A stretch of 64,000 nucleotides of DNA from Dillenia suffruticosa (GCA_033439265.1 JAVTVX010000024.1:17654501-17718500); one strand, 5' to 3'; shown: positions 49,340 to 61,867, counted from the first letter of the stretch. The notes: generated by a model from the sequence alone, not told the origin. Translations and numbers: made by a program.

Positions 49340-50127
49340 TACACTCTATCGTTTTGCATCATCTCTCTACGAATTAAAAAAAAAAAAACAAAAGTTTTGA
49401 GAAGAGGCAAGAGACTTATATGCATGAGATATATTTGAACAAATAGGCAAGCTCTCAATTTATCCTTTTCATTTTTGCAAGAGAGAACTTTTAATGAATT
49501 ATAAAGATAATTATGAACAACCATTGTAAAAATAAATAGAGGTTTTATTTTTAAATCCTAACTTGGTAAGGAAACTAACCCATAGGGGTAAAGAACAGTT
49601 ATGGAGATTATCCCAAAACATATGAGGGTCAATTTCAAAAAAATTGTGCTAATAAATTAAAATAATCAAATATATACTAAGGACTAAGCCAAATGTTTTC
49701 CATCTAATTCACAAAGGTGCTCACACCCAGCCTCTCATATTTAGAAAGACAAACAGTTAACCTACTTCAACATAAAGAGTAATAGACTAAAAATTAAAAC
49801 CCATATTTAGAAGACAAACAGTTAACCTACTTCAACATAGAGAATAATTGAATAAAATTAAACACATAGAGAATAATTGACTAAAATTAAACACGGATAA
49901 AGTGGTACAGGATTAGGTTAGTAAACAGTATCATTACTCAAGTCACTGAAAGGAGGGATTAGTATAAAGTATAGATATTACCTTAAGATTTCCAAGGAAT
50001 AAAGGTGAGCATAATGTACAAGGAAAAATACCAAACTGAAAATTTGTTGACGCAGTTTGAAATGTATTTATGGGTTAAATTAGTTAACAATGTTTTAAAA
50101 ATATACGGTTTTAAAAATCTCATAAAA
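49340..50127. other. Upstream region of the TNP2 gene
   Basis: AT-rich DNA between the TNP2 start and the first tandem duplication. A phrase near 'AGACAAACAGTTAACCTACTTCAACATA' is repeated (49747 and 49813), as is 'CATAGAGAATAATTGA' (49834 and 49865). It would hold the promoter, but no specific signal can be assigned. Confidence 0.45.
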
Positions 50128-50303
50128 ACAAATGATGTTGCTCTTAGAGGCATATTGTCGAACATATTTTATGCATTATTCATACACTTACCTTATTTAC
50201 CACAAATGACTTAATTACCACAAATGACGTTGCTATTAGAGGCATAGAGGCATATTGTCGAACATATTTCATGCGTTATTCATACACTTACCTTAATTAC
50301 CAC
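50128..50303 (+). repeat. Tandem duplication of about 90 bp
   Basis: CAAATGATGTTGCTCTTAGA through TTTACCAC (50128-50203) is repeated from 50221 to 50303 with a few substitutions and an 8-base extra copy of GAGGCATA. Confidence 0.75.
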
Positions 50304-50348
50304 TAAACATTTGATTGGACAAATTGGATTTATTTATATTTCCATCCA

Positions 50349-50640
50349 GACGATGAGGTGGAGAAGAGAAGAGAGGAAGGAAAAAAGACGAACCTGATAG
50401 ATGAGCCGAAGAGAGAAAAGCCTTCATCGAGCTGTTTGGACCTGAAGCTGAGAGATAGAGAGAGGATAAGATGAAGAGAGAAGGCTGTGTATCAGTGAGA
50501 GGCGAACAAAAAAAGGTGAACCTAAATGAGGATGAAACCATCAGAAAAGGAAAGAAAAAAAAAGAGAAAGAAAATGAGGTGGAGAAGAGAAGAGACGAAC
50601 CTGAGAGATAAACCGAACCGAAGAGAGAAAACCTTCGCCG
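50349..50640 (+). repeat. Purine-rich direct repeats
   Basis: GATGAGGTGGAGAAGAGAAG followed by ACGAACCTGA...GCCGAAGAGAGAAAA occurs at about 50351-50425 and again, shortened, at 50573-50635. The whole stretch is GA-rich and may be the transcribed leader of the minus-strand transposase unit or an older duplication. Confidence 0.55.
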
Positions 50641-50885
50641 CTAAGTTAATATGAGATCAGGTGGGAGCTGGTTGTTGCGATCGAGCATATGGCAACGACC
50701 GAAGATGACGATGGTCAGGGATGAAGAACACGATGCGATGGAGAGAAGATGCAAGCGGGCAAGGGTAGTCGCGGCAAGACTTAGGGTAGTCGTGTGTAAA
50801 ATAAACATGAATCTAAGAACAACCCTAGATAGTACAAGTTCTCAACCCTAAGTAAGTCAGTGACGGGTTATGAAAACCGTCGCTA

Positions 50886-51965
50886 AATGAATTCTTCACT
50901 TTATTTCTCAGTTACTACCACTTACTCTTACTCCCCTACTCTTACTCTTAGTTACTCACTTACTCTAAATTTATTTTTACTTCCTAATAGTATTAGTATA
51001 ACAATTAAATATATTAGATTGCATCGTTTAATTTTTAGAATGAGGAAAAAAATTATTTAATTTTTACCTTCAGAAACACTTAGGCAAAGAAAGAAAGAAA
51101 GTAATGTTGCATTGCATTGTTGATATTTTCATATACTCCGTGATCTACTCCAAGAACTGAATATTCTTCCATTGTTGATTTGTTTGAAAGTAATCTTGCA
51201 ATTCAAAAATGAAAGAAATAAATTTAAATAGATAAATTTTCAATTACCCGCACATACGTGCATATCACCCAAGTCTAATTATGGGAGTGGACTATGACTA
51301 TAAAGCAAGAAATCTTATCAATTCCTCTCTCCCTCTCTCGGTTATTTAATTGACGAATTAAATGTTTTTCCATTTTCTAAATCCCAAAAATATTGACCGA
51401 ACCAAAACAACCAAAACAAATGAAACCGATGTTTTTAATATGAGAAGAAATTTTTGGAGCCAATTTTGTTCATTTGCCGCGCCAAAATGAATTTAAACCT
51501 TTCCGCCAAAATTAATTTAAGTAATAACCTTGGTGGTCGCATCTCTCGACTAAATTAAAAATGTAAGAAGTAAGAGGCCGATTAAGTAAATAAAAATTTC
51601 AGGATTTGTTTGGATTAAGTAAGAGGGTTATAAGAGGAAAATGTTCTAATCATAGATCAATCATAATCATGATAAATTTGAGTAATTGTTAGATCAATCA
51701 TAATCATGCTAAATTTGAGTAATTTTGAGTAATTGTTAAAAGAAGATTAGTATTTGAATATTTAAAGTAACCCGTCTCAAACAAAAAAAAAAACAAAAGT
51801 TTTTGAATTATAAAATTTTTGGCCGTGTTGACATATTAAAAATTTTTAAAGGTTTCAAATTTTTTTTTTTAAATTGATAAAAGTAATTAATATGATTATA
51901 AATTTTATATATAATAATGTTAATAAATACAAATGAGTAATTTCATAAAATAAAATAAAAAATGG
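50886..51965. other. AT-rich non-coding DNA with short duplications
   Basis: There is no gene. A 37-bp tandem duplication beginning AGATCAATCATAATCATG lies at about 51653-51725, and an E2F-type word GCGCCAAA at 51479-51486. The boundary between CACTA sequence and the following DNA must lie in or before this stretch. Confidence 0.5.
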
Positions 51966-51969
51966 AGTA

Positions 51970-52460
51970 ATTAGTGCCGTCGCACGGTTGGCATGGCCGT
52001 GTGGAGCGTGCGGTCCCATGCACGGGCGCCCTGGCGCCAGGGCTGGCATGGCCGGGAGCCCGCGCTGCCCTTGCATGCGCGGGCGCCCGGGCTGGCATGG
52101 TCAGGAGCCCGCGCTGCCCTTGCTGCTCACATCCCCAATTCACTGGCCCCTTGCTACTCAAATGCCCCGCAGGGGCACTGCATAAGGCTGGCCTTGGTTG
52201 ATCGGCCAGGTGCATACATGGATGGCCCGCGCGGTGGCATGAGCGGGAGGCCCCTCTGGATTGGCCGTCTGCCGGCACTGGCTTCGTCGGGCGCCTGTGC
52301 CCGCCCCTTTCGCGCATGCCCTTCACGGGTGCTGCATGCTTGCATGCCTCGCCGTGTGCTGCATGCTCGCATGCCACGCCGTGTGCTGCATGCGCGCATG
52401 TGGCAAGCGCGGGTGCCAGCCATCGCATGGCCGGCCACAGGCGGCCCGATTGCGGTGTAG
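51970..52460. repeat. GC-rich island 4
   Basis: About 490 bases of very GC-rich DNA between AT-rich flanks. CTGGCATGGCCGGGAGCCCG (52043-52062) recurs with changes 49 bases later. A 27-bp unit starting GTGCTGCATGC is repeated three times (52329, 52356, 52383). Long open frames on both strands (for example 51993-52460 and 51943-52476) arise because stops are rare at this composition. They show only Ala/Cys/His/Arg bias and are not supported as genes. Confidence 0.7.
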
Positions 52461-52636
52461 GAACCAATTTTTTCATAATATAAACATTAAAAAAATTAAA
52501 AATGAAATAAATAAGAAAAATATTTTACATTTAAAATTTCATATTTGGATGGCAAAATATTATATTAAGATATTATATTAAGGTACATGAAAGATACACG
52601 AAAAAAAAAAAGGAAAAATTTGGAATTATGGAAATT

Positions 52637-54203
52637 GAACTTTGGGTCGAAAATTTTTTGTGCTGGTTGGTTTGGTTGGTTGAGAAGATGATGCAGTTCC
52701 ATGGGTCGCAGAAACAGTCCCACCAGCAGAGGATGGTATTCCCCTTATCACTTCATCGATACGAAAAGGGTTAGGATCATGTCCCGGTCTGGGAGGAGAA
52801 GCAAATGAAGGCCTTGGAGGATGAGGACGAATGACGAATGGGTAGGCGGGGTAGGCAGAGCTCCCTACTGGTTACACGGTTTCGGAGGAAGATGGTCCTG
52901 GTTGCGCGATTCCGAGCTGCAAATGATCTCGTATACAAGTAATAAAATTACTATTCACCCGCAGATCCCCCTCCATATTCATCAAGCGACCTACCATTTT
53001 CATATGATCTTCCTGGTTTTGTTCCTTAAAATGATCATCACGCCGTCTAAATTCATCAAAATTATACCTCAATTCACTCACTTGGGTTTGCATTTGTCTG
53101 ATTTCTTTTCGTGATTCTCCCACTTCACTGTGAACCTCACCGACTTCACTATGAACCTGGCCTAGTTCACTGCAAACACTATCCAATTGCAATTTCATAT
53201 TATTCATGTATTCAAACAATTCTTCCCACCTTCTTTTTTCATTTTCATTGTCTTCGTTTACATTGTTATTTACATCATCATTTACATCGTCATGATCTTC
53301 TTCCCCTCCTTCCGCTCGTGGTTGTGGCTCTGGCACTGGAATACCTCTTTTTTTTTTAAAATTAATCCAAATACCATTTTGATTTACCCAATAAGTTCTT
53401 CGTAAAGTTTTATGATTTATACTATTTTTATATATATTTAATTGTAAATGATTTTCTTTCTCTAGATTTATTCCATGACTTTTTAAAATACCACTCACCA
53501 TACTATAATACGATAAATTATTATTAGAATCTCTTGAAGATATCATAAAATAAGGAAGTAAAAAGTATAAACCCGGATTTTTTCTTTCAATTATACGTGC
53601 CATTAACCAAAAATCATCCCTCGTAATAGATGTATAATTGTCTGCACGTGGTTTAATAGCATGTATAATGAGAAAGTAAAGAATTCTTTCTTGAAAATTT
53701 AAATCGTTAGCATTTGAACTAAAAAATTCTAAATTATTGTTATGAAAAACTATTTTAGCGTCCATTATTATTTCACTATTTAAATACATATCACACTTTT
53801 CATATTCCGTTCAACAAAGATCAGTCTCTGAACATATCATTTTAGGAGTTTCTGTAATTATTTCACCATCAAAATATGTTTCAAAACTACAGGAAGTAAT
53901 ATTACAATCAATAACTACACAATCATTATCCATTTTTTTCATATTATTATAAAAAATTCTAGCAACATTCTCATATATATTTTTATCTGGATTAACAATC
54001 CAAGATGGACACACTTCTTTTAAAAAACTTCCGTATTCAAAATTTATACTATCCAAAAAATTCCAATCAATTAATCGGCCCGAAGTAATATTCCTATGAG
54101 AAAATACCTTTTGAAATAGATTGTATTTTTTCATTGACGGAAAGTATTTGTTTCCTTCAGAAACCATCGTAATTCTTTTTGCTTTTCTAAACGAGGAGGC
54201 CAT
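52637..54203 (-). pseudogene. Putative plant transposon protein (Transposase_32-like), broken
   Basis: A minus-strand frame from 54203 to about 52637 (about 520 codons) resembles the 'putative plant transposon protein' family. An N-terminal part ('RNITSGRLIDWNFLDSINF', 'SWIVNPDKNIYENVARIFYN') leads to a helical region ('DLNFQERILYFLIIHAIKPR', 'LYFLLPYFMISSRD'). A coiled coil with a repeated 'EVHSEVGE' unit follows at about 53090-53230. The tail is Pro/Ser-rich ('IRPHPPRPSFASPPRPG') and may be read beyond the first end. The frame is interrupted about twice. The biochemical role of the family is unknown to me, and no terminal repeats were found around it, so the parent element is unclassified. 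Confidence 0.6.
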
Positions 54204-54399
54204 TGTCGATTGTCGAGTTGGTGAGTTTGGAGAGGCACTGAAGAGGCGGTTTGAAGGAGAGGGTAGGAAGGAGCGGTGAAGGAAGCTTGCAGTGGCAAGA
54301 GGACAGTTTGTTTGTGAGTGAGTAAAGTGGCCAGAGGACTGAAGTTTGTTGGAGACCGAGTGTGGCGAGAGGAATGGGATGAGAGAGAGTTAAGTAAAT

Positions 54400-54625
54400 A
54401 GCACTACTGTTAAAAGAAGTGTGTTAGCTCGGGTAGCTGGATAGAGTGCAGGTAGCTAGATATAGTGCAATAGTGTACCGGAGAAGAGTGCAAAATTATC
54501 GGGTAGCTGGATAGAGTGTAGTAGTAGTGTAAAGTAGTATAGCTGGAGAGTACAGAAATAGCTGGAGTGAGCAGTGTAGCTGGAGAGTGTAGAAATAGCT
54601 GGAGTGCAGTGAGCTCAGTGAGGCT
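54400..54625 (+). repeat. Degenerate 'GTAGCTGGA(T/G)AGAGTG' repeats
   Basis: The words GGGTAGCTGGATAGAGTG and GTAGCTGGAGAGTGTAGAAA occur about seven times in 200 bases, just upstream of the minus-strand gene that starts at 54203. They may be leader or promoter repeats of that element. Confidence 0.6.
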
Positions 54626-54774
54626 GTGGGAGTTGCAGTTGATTGTTTTCTTGTGGGTCGTCGCAGTGCAGTGTAGTATTTGTGCAGGGCATTGGAAGGT
54701 AGTGCAGGTGGGTGGCTGGGTGGCGTGGACTGAGTGGAGTACAGAGTGCGAGGAGGAGGAGTCCTGTCGTGGCA

Positions 54775-54900
54775 GCGTTCAAATTTTGAAAGTTGAAATT
54801 TGCTGTTCCCGTAAATACGATGACCAACTCAAATTCAAACTTCGTCCTGTCGTTGCAACAGTAGCGTTCAAATTTTGAAAGTTGAAATTTCCTATTCGCG
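54775..54900 (+). repeat. Direct repeat pair with inner palindrome
   Basis: GCGTTCAAATTTTGAAAGTT followed by GAAATTT occurs at 54775-54801 and 54863-54889. The word TTCAAATTTTGAA inside is a palindrome. A related TTGAAACTTCAAATTTCAAA is found near 54980. Confidence 0.65.
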
Positions 54901-54999
54901 TAAATGCCATTTTACCAAGTTAAAAAATTAAAACTTGTCAGTGTTCATTTGAAGAAGTTATGTCGGTTTGTCACGAGGCAAGTTGAAACTTCAAATTTC

Positions 55000-56972
55000 A
55001 AATAGCGCGGCAAAAATTCTATTTTTTTTTTTCTGTTTTCTTGTTATTTTTTTCTTCATTCTATCCATATATTTATTAATGTATTCTTTATCTCCATAAA
55101 AAACAAATTTGTAAAGTAATTAATTTTTTTATAAACTTTTGTTAAATTATCTTTTGCTTCTAGTATTTATTATTTCTTCAATTATTTATTTTTGTTTAGC
55201 TACATAGACAAACAAATTTTTTTTTTGCTACAAACAAATCGTGTGAAACTCAAACTTATAATTATTTTTTAATTTTCTTCAAATTTTTATTATTACAAAA
55301 AAAATATAATGAAATCTTTTGTAGGAAAAAAAGATCGATGTTAATGAGACAAAAAAAACTTTATTGTAATATTAAAAAATTTAGAGGACTAAAAGATTAA
55401 AAAATATATGATTATTAAAAATAAAAAACATCAGCCTTTTTTCTAAAAATTTGTTGACAAAGAAATATTTAAAATTTTTTTTGTTTCTATTTATTTATTT
55501 ATTTATATTTTCTTTCCTTTGGCATGACTTCTATTTATTTGAAAATGATACTGCCTATTTATTTATTTATTTGTGTGGAAGTCATAAGATCAAATTGGTC
55601 TCAATTGGACTATATTTGTCATTCAAATCTGAACTCAGTAGTCATGGTTACCGGTTCCCTTTTTCTTTGCTTCGAGCAGTAGAGAAAAAGAATTTGGGTG
55701 GATTGGGACATGCCATGGGTGACCTTGACAAACTTGACTTCTCCCAAAATACTTGAACTACTATATATTTGTGTGTGAGTGTGAGATCCCAAAATACTTA
55801 CTATACTATATTTGTGTGTGAGTGTGAGAGAGAGAGTGTGTGTACTTGAAGTAATACTCCTACACAATTCCATTATTATTTCATAGATCCATGCACATTG
55901 GAGATGGAGAGAGAGAGGACAATTTGAGATTGGAATCGGAATGTAAATTTTGTAATTAGTGGAATGAAAATTTAAATTCATTACAAATGTAATGTTAAAT
56001 AATTGTAAAATTATATATATTATTTAAATTTATTTAATTAAAATAATTATAGATACAAATAAATTGAATTATAGTAAGTTTTCTTTCAATTCGAATTTCA
56101 ATTCGTTTGATTTGAGTTTAATGCGTTTGATTTGAGTTTATTTGAGTTATTGGCGTGCGTGCGCGTTGAATAAGAGCGGTCGTGTCCACCGTGTTGTTGG
56201 ATGCCGAGCCAAAATCTTCTCTTTGGATCATGAATTATGTTGGGACAGATGAATTATGGCCGGCACAGATGCTGGTCTAGAATTTGCCACGTGAATTTCC
56301 ATGGCCAGTACTGCCATAATAAACACTTGTTTCTCCTTTAATTAATTTTATTATTTTTTTAAGAGAATACATTTATTGCTTATGCACATGCCGGATGAAA
56401 ATCTTACAGCTGATGCTATTCTGAATACTTATTTGAAACAATTAAATGATAATAGTCTAACTTGGTTAGTTGTAATATACTAAATAAAATTGTGAGTGTT
56501 GAATAAGACAGAGGCACTTGTAGATGTAGATGTAGATGGTACACTTGTAGATCATTAGTACCATAACCACTTGTAGCATGGGTGTCGTTAGTACCATACG
56601 AAAAAGAATCTTAGCTTCTAAATTAGGTGTGTCAAATATGGATATGGAGATAACAATTCAAATAAAAGTATTATGCACTCACGATACATTATTGGAGACG
56701 AAGTTCAAAGGCTATTATGGAGAGGAAGTTCAAAGGCTAAATCAAAGTGAGATTCAAATGGTTTGTAATTAGTGGAATAATAATAATTAAATTTATTTAA
56801 AAATTATTTTTAAATTGTTAAATTATATATATTATTAAAATTTTATTTGAATTAAATTTTTTATAAAAAAAAAAACTTTTAAGAATATCCTCACCATGAA
56901 TTTGCGAATGCGGGTGCCTTTTATATATATATATATATAGATATATATAATTAGTATCAATGAAAGCGGGTG

Positions 56973-57011
<39 letters not shown>

Positions 57012-57324
57012 GTATCAATGTTTGAGTAGTTTTCATGATATATTAAACATGAAATATTAAAGGAAAATGTGTTATTGATTCTCCATAAAATTTATCCAAT
57101 AATATACTAACTTTTTTTTTTAATTTAATTTTCACAAATAATTTACATTTTTGTAATTTACTAAACTTAAAAATTAATATAATAAATTTTTGTTAGAATT
57201 CAATCAAACCTACTTGCTTTGAAAGGGTTGTGTTTGGTGGTAATATATAGAGTTCTTCACTTGGTCTAACAACAAATTGGGCAGACATAATTAGTCAAGA
57301 CACTGAGGAAAGAAAATTGGATAG

Positions 57325-57369
<45 letters not shown>

Positions 57370-59320
57370 CAGTTTAATTGATTTTAGAATTTTGTGTTGT
57401 ACATAAATAAATAAATAATTGAAGTTTTTAAAAATATTATAATATCAAATAAATTTATATTTTATTTTTCACCTCCATCCTTTCTTTCTTTTTCTTGGAC
57501 AAAAAAAAAAAAAAAAAAAAAAAACTCAAATTAATCTCCCACTCCCAAAATCTTCACATCTTTTTATGGCGCCAAATGAAAAACTTAAACAACTTCATTT
57601 TCCAATTTTTCTTAACTTCAATCTTCAATCTTCAATCTTCTTAATCCCCTCTTTCAACTCTCTCACACAACAATCTTTCAATCTTTCAATCTATCAAACC
57701 TTTCATCCTATCAATTCAACCAACAAAACTTCATAAAACATTAACATTAATTATTTTTCATATTTAATCTTAATCATATTATATAATATAATATAATCAT
57801 TTACAAATTATAATAAACAGACAAACTACTTTTTATTATTATTAGAATTTTGTTAATATTAGGTATCAAATTATTATTATTTTTTATTAGAAAAATAAGT
57901 TATTTAGGAGGCCATTCTAATTCTAAAAGAATAAGAAAAAAAGATTATAAAATATTTTATGGACGTGGAGAAAAAAATAAGAAAAAAATATTTTATTGTA
58001 ATGTTACAAATTTTTTTATGTAAAAAATATTGATTATTAAGATAAAGAAAAAGATTTAAAAAAAAAAACTTATAAACCCCTTTTTCTAAAATTTCATGAA
58101 AATACAAATTTATTAAAAAATATATTTATTTTTTAATATTCAACTTTCTATTCCTTTTTCTTTTTTTTTTTCTTCCTTGAATCATCTCTCCCAAATCTTC
58201 TCATCCCTCTCTATCTCTGTTTCTCTATCTCCGACAATTTTCCTTTTTATAAGTAAAAATTCTCTCTTCTCAGTCTTCCATCACCTCTAGTCACCTCTCT
58301 CTGTCTTTCAATATCCCTCTCACGAAATTCTCCTCTCTCTCTCTCTTCTCAGTCTTGTCATCGTCATGTCACGGCCGTATCTCCCTCTCACACGAAATCC
58401 TTTAATCAATTCAAAATAAATTTAAAAAACAATTACAAATCACAAATCAAGCTTTTCCTTGAGTGCCAACAAGCATTTTATCCAAACTTTTCATTTTTAC
58501 TTATTTTTACTCAACTTACCTGCCTTTCTATTCATAAAACAATCACAAAATTAAATTAAATTAAATCTAGCAAAATTTATTCTAGTTAGTTAATTAAGAG
58601 AGGTATTAAATTAAATGACATATTTATAAATTATAAAAATTACTAAATTACTATAAAACTACTGGACATTAATTTTGTCGTGAGCCCACTAAATTCTTTA
58701 TTCAATATTAATATTATTAAATGATATTCTTGTCGAAAACCTTTCCTTCTCTCTTTTAAAATATATATCTTTTAAAATATATTTTTTACAGGCCTATATA
58801 ATTATTAACTTAGGGAATTATTATTATAATTAAATTAGTTATTTATATATTATTAATTTAAATTAATAATATTATTAATTAACAATTGAATTGATATTCA
58901 ATTATTAATTTATATAATAGTGTTATGATATTTTGTAATATAAAATTATAATATCTTATACTTTTTTTGATGAATTTTTTTTATAAACTTGAAAGCATTT
59001 TTTATGAATTTTCTTTAAAAAATTTGGAGAAGAAGATGAATTTTATCGAATGAATTTTCTTAAAGAAGCAAACAGGAGAAGAGCACATTTTTTCGGAAGG
59101 AAGGAAGCAATGATTTTTCTTAAAAACAGGAGAAGGAAGAGCAATCAATTGCATCAATTGCTTTAGAAACACATTTTTTATGCATTTTTTATGAATTTTC
59201 TTTTTTATAAAGGACATCGAATTCCATCGAACCAAAGGAGAAGAGCACATCGAATCCCTTTGGAAGCATATTTGAAGAGCAATTTTTGATGAATTTTCTT
59301 AAATAAAGGAGAAAACCAAG
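55000..59320. other. AT-rich non-coding DNA with microsatellites
   Basis: No gene is supported. Contents include a direct repeat of CCAAAATACTT...TTTGTGTGTGAGTGTGAGA (about 55743-55832), a duplicated unit GCGGGTG(C/T)CTTTTATATA...AATTAGTATCAATG (56909-57019), a (TA)n run at 57330-57368 and an A22-24 run near 57501-57523. There are also CT-rich stretches at 58150-58350, an E2F-type word at 57569-57576, and several near-copies of GAATTTTCTTAAA with AGGAGAAGAGCACAT at 58970-59310. Confidence 0.5.
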
Positions 59321-59324
59321 TATT

Positions 59325-59510
59325 GTGCACACAGGCTCCGCGTGGGCGCCAGCAAGGGCGCTTGCCACGCGCATGCCCGGGCTCCTGCAAGGCTTGCGTG
59401 GCATGTGCCATGCGCCCGCCCTGGCCCCCGCTATGGTTTGTGCGGGCACCCATGCAGGCGCTTGCGCACTTGGATGCGGTGCGGTGTGTTTGCGAGTTTG
59501 TTTTGTTTTG
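59325..59510. repeat. GC-rich island 5
   Basis: Sharp GC-rich patch with GGCGCCAGCAAGGGCGCTTG, GCGCATGCCCGGGC and GGCATGTGCCATGCGCCCGC words. It is followed at once by AT-rich DNA related to 20150-20395. Short overlapping frames in it are compositional. Confidence 0.65.
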
Positions 59511-59519
59511 TGTGGGAAT

Positions 59520-61850
59520 TTAAATTATTAATATTTTTTATTTAATTAATATGATTAGAATTTATTATTTTAATTTAAGTTGTTCATATTTATAATTTAA
59601 ACAATGTAACAATATTATATAATTTTATATAATATTGTTAAAAACAATTAATAATATTAATATTAATTTATTTTAATTCATACTTAATTGACATTTACAA
59701 ATATTTAAATAATAACCCAAAAAAATATTTCTCATCCCAAAAATAATTTTCTATTTTACTACGAAATTAATCAAATTTCCCGCCTTCCTTTCTTTGCCGA
59801 TTTAAAAACACATCAAAAACATTTTCTTATTTATTTTATTTTATTTTATTTTCAATACAAATTTGTGCAAATGTATTTAATATGACGTCAGTATTTCAAT
59901 TTTTCAAATTTTTACTGGATATTCAATTTAATACCTATATTTCATACCTACACTATAAACACACCCTAAGACGGTCATGTATTCTAATTTTTTGAAATGT
60001 TTGGCATCTTTTATTCTAATTTTTTTATCATGGCATCTTTTATTCATAGATTTATATAATGGTAGATATAATGGTAGATGACTTCTTGCTAAGTTTCATA
60101 GCAAAAAACCAAATATAAAGTACTATCTTAATTGATTTTAAACATTCAAAATGTAAAATGAAATCTATAATTAAATTTAAACATGTAAATTATAAAAATA
60201 TTAATGGTTGAGATCTGGTTCGAGTTGGTGGTGATGTAGAGAAGTTGTGTACGGTGAGAAATAAAATTTTGATTCACTATAATAATAAGTATTATAACTT
60301 AAAAACTATAATACTATATTATATAAATTAATATAAATCCATAATTTCATATCATTATATTATTTAAATTAATTATATTATTTAAATTAATAATATTAAT
60401 ATGTTTATTGTCTTGTTAATTTTAATTAATCTAATAGAAGTATAAAGTGGTGGTGGTGGTGGTGTGGCAGTGTGTGGTAACTTAGTGGTTAGTAGTTTAA
60501 TATATTGTCTGGTTATTTTTAATTACTCTTTGTTATTTTTAATTACTCTAATAAAAGTATAAAGGTTATGACAAGGTTATGGCAAAGAAGGGAACGTGGT
60601 GTGGTGGTGTGGTGGTAAGTGTGGTGTAAGTAAGTAGTTTGTAAGTAAAAGTAAAAAAATTTTTTCCAGCGCCATTTATACCTCTTTGCAAAAATTTAAT
60701 GCAAAGTTTTTTCAAATATTAAAATATTATTTTTAATTCTTTATTTTCATTCAACACTTCTTATTTTCCTACGTTTGTAAATTTATTTTTACTCAAAAAA
60801 ATCCCAATCAAATAAATTAATTAATGTTTATAATAAATTTGTAATTTGTTTTTAGTCAAAAAAAAGCATGATGGAACATTACTAAACTGAAAAAAAAAGA
60901 GTAATTTTTTCAAAACATATATAAATTTGATTTAACACAACAATATCCCATAACATATATTATATATATGTTATGTTGTTATGTTGTTATGTTAATTTAT
61001 AACATATTAATGTTAATTTTGTTGTGAGGTGATTTTTTCAGTAATGTTTCCATGCTAAATTCATGCTTAACACAAATTCATAAATAGATTAATAAAGCTC
61101 AAATTCATAGAAAAAGTATCAGTTATTAATAAAGTTAATAATACGAATTTATATTTGTAACTACGTGTTAATATAATATATTTAAATATAATATAATAAT
61201 ATATTTGATTAACGATAATTAATAATTTATAATTAATAATAGTGTTTTTTCAAAAAACTTTGAACTCCGTTCTCTTTGCACTCGTTCTCTGCAGAGGCGG
61301 CTAATGTCATATCGATAACATCCAGTCAGTCGAGTAGTGAGTAGTCGAGTCGGCGTGCTTGAGTTCACTGAACCAACTACAAACTCACTTCTTCCTTCTA
61401 TCAAAACCAAAATATCACACAAATCAAAATCAAAATCAAAACTTCCTTCCATCAAAACCAATAAATCACACAACTTTAAACGATGTTTACGGTGGGCTAT
61501 TTATCCTTCAACTACAAATGTGTTCCGGTATTACTACTATTATTACTACTATTATTGATATTATCATGTTAAAATTATTCGACAATATAATTGGGCTAAA
61601 TTTGTATTTGTATTAGAATGGTTAGCTGATGAGATTTGTGAATTCAAACGTCGAGCAAAGGAATAGAGAGGAACAGAGAAAGAAGAATGTCGACCAAAGG
61701 AACAGAGAATAACAGAGAAAGAAGAGCAAAGGAACAGAGAAAAAAGAGAGAAAGAAGACGGCGTAAGCTTTCAATTTAATTTTCAAAATGAATGATTGCA
61801 ATCTATTTAACAATATTTAACAAATTTTATTTTATGTTTAGATTTTTAAT
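59520..61850. other. AT-rich non-coding DNA
   Basis: No gene is supported. 59590-59685 is related to the module near 20.2 kb. A classic E2F-type word TTTCCCGC lies at 59776-59783. Short GTGGTGGT-type runs occur at about 60450-60465 and 60600-60620, and a trinucleotide TTACTACTA run at 61529-61555. A purine-rich tract of GGAACAGAGAAAGAAGAG repeats lies at 61660-61760. Confidence 0.5.
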
Positions 61851-61867
61851 TTTGAGAATGTCAGAGT

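Larger units (their letters stand above)
40334..50885 (-). mobile_element. CACTA (En/Spm) element with TNP2 and TNPA-like genes
   Basis: The left terminus CACTACAAAAAAACCC sits directly after ATT in the chromovirus LTR. A dense subterminal array of TTTAGCGACGG-type units follows. Two genes on the minus strand match the usual pair of plant CACTA elements: a TNP2 transposase (to 49338) and, downstream, a spliced TNPA-like protein. A single GCGACGG-type unit, AGTGACGGGTTATG followed by AAAACCGTCGCTA (50859-50885), marks the far side. I found no right terminus and no resumption of the LTR, so the right boundary is the last supported position, not a true end. Confidence 0.8.

Noticed and set aside
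51943-52476. Overlapping frames of up to 177 codons on both strands
   Set aside because: They fall in GC-rich island 4, where stops are rare by composition. Several frames are open at once with Ala/Cys/His/Arg-rich content and tandem repeats.
54480-54600. CACTA right end suggested by GTAGTG words
   Set aside because: The words belong to a local GTAGCTGGA/GTAGTAGTG repeat and are not preceded by a T-rich TTTTTGTAGTG terminus.
59189-59545. Five overlapping short frames
   Set aside because: All are produced by GC-rich island 5 and mutually exclude each other.
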